A DNA stretch of 7,732 bases from WQUF01 sp031549885 (GTDB lineage: Bacteria; Bacillota; Clostridia; Clostridiales; Clostridiaceae). The number at the start of each line of letters is the position of its first letter. Positions within the stretch are counted from its first letter, which is position 1. The notes under the pieces are model-generated. The model was not told where the DNA came from. It saw only the letters and a program-made list of their open reading frames with translations, and did no database searches. Where the stretch lies: assembly GCA_031549885.1 (NCBI GenBank), contig JAVBPD010000065.1, positions 1 through 7,732 on the forward strand, given 5' to 3'. Shown here piece by piece: positions 5,412-7,732 of the stretch. A program made the translations under genes and the position numbers.

Positions 5412-7732
5412 TTATTTTAATAAATTTGTTATTACTTTTAGAATATCATCATATTTTTCACCTGTAACAGGAAGCATATTAGTAGTATTTGCAGTACTAT
5501 TAGAGGTTCTAGTGGTATTAGTAGTAGTATTAGCACTACTATTATTAGATGTTGTATTGCAACCATCATTATTTCCATTAGTTGAACAATCTTTTACATT
5601 TATTGTTCCACATTGTTGAACTGTGGTTATTCCATTTGTTACTTCATAAATGAAACTAATTGTTCCTATGTAATTTAAAACAGGCTTAAATATAAATTTG
5701 CCAGTTTTAGAATCAAGTTCCAAGGTTCCTTGTGTATTTGGATCTGGCATTCCTGAAACAATTTTATATGTTAATGATTTTCCAGCAGAATCTGTGGAAA
5801 CTAATTGCCCATTTAATACTTCATTATTACATACATCTTCACAATAACTATATGCGTTTATAGTGTTTATTATTGTACATGTTGTATTTGATGATGGATC
5901 ACTAGTTGTATTTTCTCCGTTGTTATTGCTGCAATTATTGTTGTCATTACTATTATTGCTATTATTGTTGTTACTGCTGTTGTTGTTATCACTGCAATTA
6001 TTGTTATTACTGCTATTGTTGTTATTACTGCTATTGTTGTTATTATCGCTGCTATTATTATTGTTGTCACTGCTATTGTTGTTATTGTCGCTGCTATTAT
6101 TGTTATTATGTGTGCAATCTATTACTTTTATAGTTCCACATTGTTGAACTATACTTGTACCATTTGTAACTTCATAAATAAAGTTAATCGTACCTACATA
6201 TCCTGCCACAGGTGTGAAAACAAATTCACCAGTTTCAAAATCAAGTTCTAATGTTCCTTGAGTGCTTGGATTTGGCATTCCAGAAACAATTGTATATGTA
6301 AGCGCCTTTTCTTCAGAATCTGTAGCTATTAATTTTCCATTTAATATTTCAGTATTGCAAACTTGTTTGTGATAACTATAAGCTTTAATAGTATCTATTA
6401 CAGTGCATGTTGTATTGCTTGAGCTGTTGTTACTACTATTGTTGCTATTATTAGATGTATTTGATCCATGGTTGCTTGAGCAATCTTTTACAACTATAGT
6501 ACCACATTGTTGTACTTTACTTGTCCCATTTGATACTTCAAAAACAAAATTAATTGTTCCTTTATAATTTGATACTGGTGTGAAAACAAACTTACCAGTT
6601 TCTAGATCAAGCTCTAATGTACCTTGTGTATTTGGATCTGGCATTCCAGATATAATTGTATATGTTAAATCGTTCCCTTTGCTATCTACTGCTTTTAATT
6701 GTCCATATAATTTTTCTGTATTACATGTTGTTTCACAATAGCTATAAGCTATTAATTCATCTATGCATGAACTTGTAGTATTTGAGCTTGTAGTGTTTGA
6801 ATTTGAATTGTTTGTAGTATTCGAAGATGAATTATTAGAACAATCTAATACAATTATAGTGCCACATTGTTGAACAGTTATTTTACCATTTGTTACTTCA
6901 TAAACAAAGCTAATTGTTCCTACATAATCACTTACTGGACTAAATACAAATTTTCCAGTATTTGAATCAAGCGTCAATGTACCTTGTGTATTTGGATCTG
7001 GCATTCCAGATATAATTGTATATGTTAAATCATTTCCTTTGCTATCTACTGCTTTTAATTGTCCATATAATTTTTCTGTGCTACATACAGTATTATAATA
7101 GCTGTATGCATTAATTGTATCTTTTGCTATGCAAGTAGTATTTCCATTTGAATCTGAACTGTTATTTGATGTATTTGAGCTATTACTTGTGTTACATGTT
7201 GTATTGCCGCTTGTATTTGATGTGTTACTTGTATTTGAATTATCTGTGCTATTACTTGTGTCGCATGTTGTATTGCTACTTGTATTTGATGTGTTACTTG
7301 TGTTGCATGTTGTATTGCTGCTTGTATTTGATGTATTACTTGTGTTGCATGTTGTATTGCTACTTGTGTTTGATGTATTACTTGTATTTGATGTATTGCT
7401 ACTTGTATTTGATGTATTACTTGTATTTGATGTATTACTTGTATTTGATGTATTACTTGTATTGCATGTTGTATTGCTACTTGTATTTGATGTATTACTT
7501 GTATTGCATGTTGTATTTGATGTGTTACTTGTATTGCATGTTGTATTGCTACTTGTATTTGATGTATTGCTTGTATTACTACTTGTATTTGATGTATTGC
7601 TTGTATTGCTTGTATTGCATGTTGTATTGCTACTTGTATTTGATGTATTACTTGTGTTGCATGTTGTATTGCTACTTGTATTTGACGTATTGCTTGTGTT
7701 GCATGTTGTATTGCTGCTTGTATTTGATGTAT
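5412..7732 (-). CDS. Large repetitive Asn/Thr/Ser/Cys-rich surface-type protein with cadherin-like domains (5' end missing)
   Basis: The frame is open from the right edge to the stop at 5412, giving at least 772 residues; the start and any signal peptide lie beyond the window. Residues below count from the first full codon at 7730. Order: low-complexity N-T-S/N-T-T-C repeats (1-199); four domains of 97-99 residues (200-298, 322-418, 442-540, 618-716); short N/S/T linkers; a long Asn/Ser spacer (541-617); a Thr/Asn tail; and LPVTG (753-757) with only 15 more residues. The domains carry the pattern LTYTIxSGMPDPNTQGTL-LD-TGxFVFxPV-Y-GTIxFxYEVTNG, as in bacterial Ig/cadherin-like tandem domains (Big_9 type), which are extracellular and often adhesive. 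Each has cysteines near residues 1, 17, 90 and 98. I infer a cell or spore surface protein; the exact role and location are unknown. An ATG at 7004 falls inside the first domain and is not the start. Confidence 0.85.
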   Translation of the reverse strand, partial: TSNTSSNTTCNTSNTSNTSSNTTCNTSNTSNTSSNTTCNTSNTSNTSNTSSNTSNTSNTSSNTTCNTSNTSNTTCNTSNTSNTSSNTTCNTSNTSNTSNTSNTSNTSNTSSNTSNTSNTSNTSSNTTCNTSNTSNTSSNTTCNTSNTSNTSSNTTCDTSNSTDNSNTSNTSNTSGNTTCNTSNSSNTSNNSSDSNGNTTCIAKDTINAYSYYNTVCSTEKLYGQLKAVDSKGNDLTYTIISGMPDPNTQGTLTLDSNTGKFVFSPVSDYVGTISFVYEVTNGKITVQQCGTIIVLDCSNNSSSNTTNNSNSNTTSSNTTSSCIDELIAYSYCETTCNTEKLYGQLKAVDSKGNDLTYTIISGMPDPNTQGTLELDLETGKFVFTPVSNYKGTINFVFEVSNGTSKVQQCGTIVVKDCSSNHGSNTSNNSNNSSNNSSSNTTCTVIDTIKAYSYHKQVCNTEILNGKLIATDSEEKALTYTIVSGMPNPSTQGTLELDFETGEFVFTPVAGYVGTINFIYEVTNGTSIVQQCGTIKVIDCTHNNNNSSDNNNNSSDNNNNSSDNNNNSSNNNNSSNNNNCSDNNNSSNNNNSNNSNDNNNCSNNNGENTTSDPSSNTTCTIINTINAYSYCEDVCNNEVLNGQLVSTDSAGKSLTYKIVSGMPDPNTQGTLELDSKTGKFIFKPVLNYIGTISFIYEVTNGITTVQQCGTINVKDCSTNGNNDGCNTTSNNSSANTTTNTTRTSNSTANTTNMLPVTGEKYDDILKVITNLLK
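5886..6110 (-). repeat. Asn/Ser low-complexity spacer with 21-bp units
   Basis: Between domains 3 and 4 the protein is almost only Asn, Ser and Asp. Just after domain 3 it holds consecutive NNNNSSD units (21 bp each), which then degrade into NNNNSS and NNNNCSD variants with single cysteines. All codons are AAT/AAC and AGC/AGT, so the DNA is itself a near-triplet repeat prone to slippage, always in multiples of three in the part that is seen. Confidence 0.85.
6616..6719 (-). repeat. Near-identical segment, copy in domain 2
   Basis: These 104 bases match 6976-7079 at the same place in domain 1, offset by exactly 360 bp, with only two differences. The flanking parts of the two domains are clearly less alike. 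Confidence 0.85.
6976..7079 (-). repeat. Near-identical segment, copy in domain 1
   Basis: Partner of 6616-6719. It covers the stretch from the L-Y-G-Q-L strand through SGMPDPNTQGTL. The sharp rise in identity suggests recent exchange between the two domains. Confidence 0.85.
7134..7732 (-). repeat. 42-bp tandem repeat coding N-T-S/N-T-T-C units, runs off the window
   Basis: The protein here is made of NTS, NTSS and NTTC blocks, with the higher-order unit NTSNTSNTSSNTTC (14 residues, 42 bp). The Cys-containing block recurs on the plus strand as GCATGTT at 7263, 7305, 7347, 7464, 7506, 7536, 7617, 7659 and 7701. Most gaps are exactly 42 bp and the others (117, 30, 81) are multiples of 3. The part nearest domain 1 (7134-7262) is degenerate. 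No frame break or stop occurs. The array continues past the window edge, so its copy number is unknown. Confidence 0.93.

Larger units (their letters stand above)
5583..7133 (-). repeat. Four tandem cadherin/Ig-like domain copies
   Basis: Copies lie at 6837-7133, 6477-6767, 6111-6407 and 5583-5879, each beginning and ending near a cysteine. All share AYSY near the start, an L-x-G-x-L strand, a DS turn before LTY-x-I, SGMP, TQGTL, the hydrophobic strand before the Y-x-G-T-I strand, and VQQCGTI near the end. Copies 1 and 2 are the closest pair. Copy 3 departs most in the PDPNTQ motif (PNPSTQ). Copy 4 follows the long Asn spacer. Confidence 0.9.

Noticed and set aside
5863..6147. Plus-strand Leu-rich open frame, and other frames (5870-6070 minus, 5906-6133 plus) across the same stretch
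   Set aside because: They are shadows of the Asn/Ser codon repeat: any frame through AAT/AGC triplets on either strand stays open and gives runs of Leu, Tyr/Cys or Ile/Thr. None has a convincing ribosome site.
5412..7004. Repeat-protein gene starting at ATG 7004 (530 residues)
   Set aside because: The Met is the conserved M of the SGMPDPNTQ motif within the first domain. The same frame is open upstream to the window edge, so the gene is longer.
7263..7732. CRISPR array
   Set aside because: The regular 42-bp repetition has no unique spacers. It is continuous coding sequence made of N-T-S triplets.

Overview
The window is AT-rich DNA that looks like a Firmicute of the Clostridium type. The evidence is strong AGGAGG-type ribosome binding sites, TTG and GTG starts beside ATG, compact TATAAT promoters, U-tract hairpin terminators and [FeFe]-hydrogenase maturation genes, which belong to an H2-metabolising anaerobe. 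I cannot name the species from sequence alone.

Layout from left to right. The left edge (1-25) seems to hold the first eight codons of a minus-strand gene that leaves the window. A GC-rich hairpin separates it from a minus-strand MATE-family multidrug/cation antiporter (73-1425) with a well-formed promoter at 1460-1488. Divergent from it is a plus-strand HD-domain phosphohydrolase (1616-2296). A strong hairpin between convergent genes (2305-2339) divides this gene from the hydrogenase maturation operon, which runs on the minus strand from about 5186 down to 2340. The operon order is a small TM1266-type hydrogenase-system regulator, then hydG, then hydF. HydG makes the CO and cyanide ligands (as an Fe synthon) from tyrosine, and HydF is the GTPase scaffold that carries the 2Fe precursor to the hydrogenase. 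hydE and the hydrogenase itself are not in the window. The 225-base leader of this operon holds a terminator-like hairpin between the likely promoter and the first gene, and two dyads that could be operators.

The right third (5412 to the window end) is one open reading frame that runs off the right edge. It is a large cysteine-containing, Asn/Thr/Ser-rich surface-type protein of at least 772 residues. It has a low-complexity region built on a 42-bp tandem repeat, four copies of a ~98-residue cadherin-like/bacterial Ig-like domain, an Asn-rich spacer of 21-bp units, and an LPVTG sortase-like motif that lacks the usual membrane anchor. The first in-frame ATG at 7004 lies inside a domain repeat and is not the start of the gene; the frame stays open to the window edge.

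The most unusual material is this repeat protein and the leader of the hyd operon. The other genes are ordinary members of well-known families.
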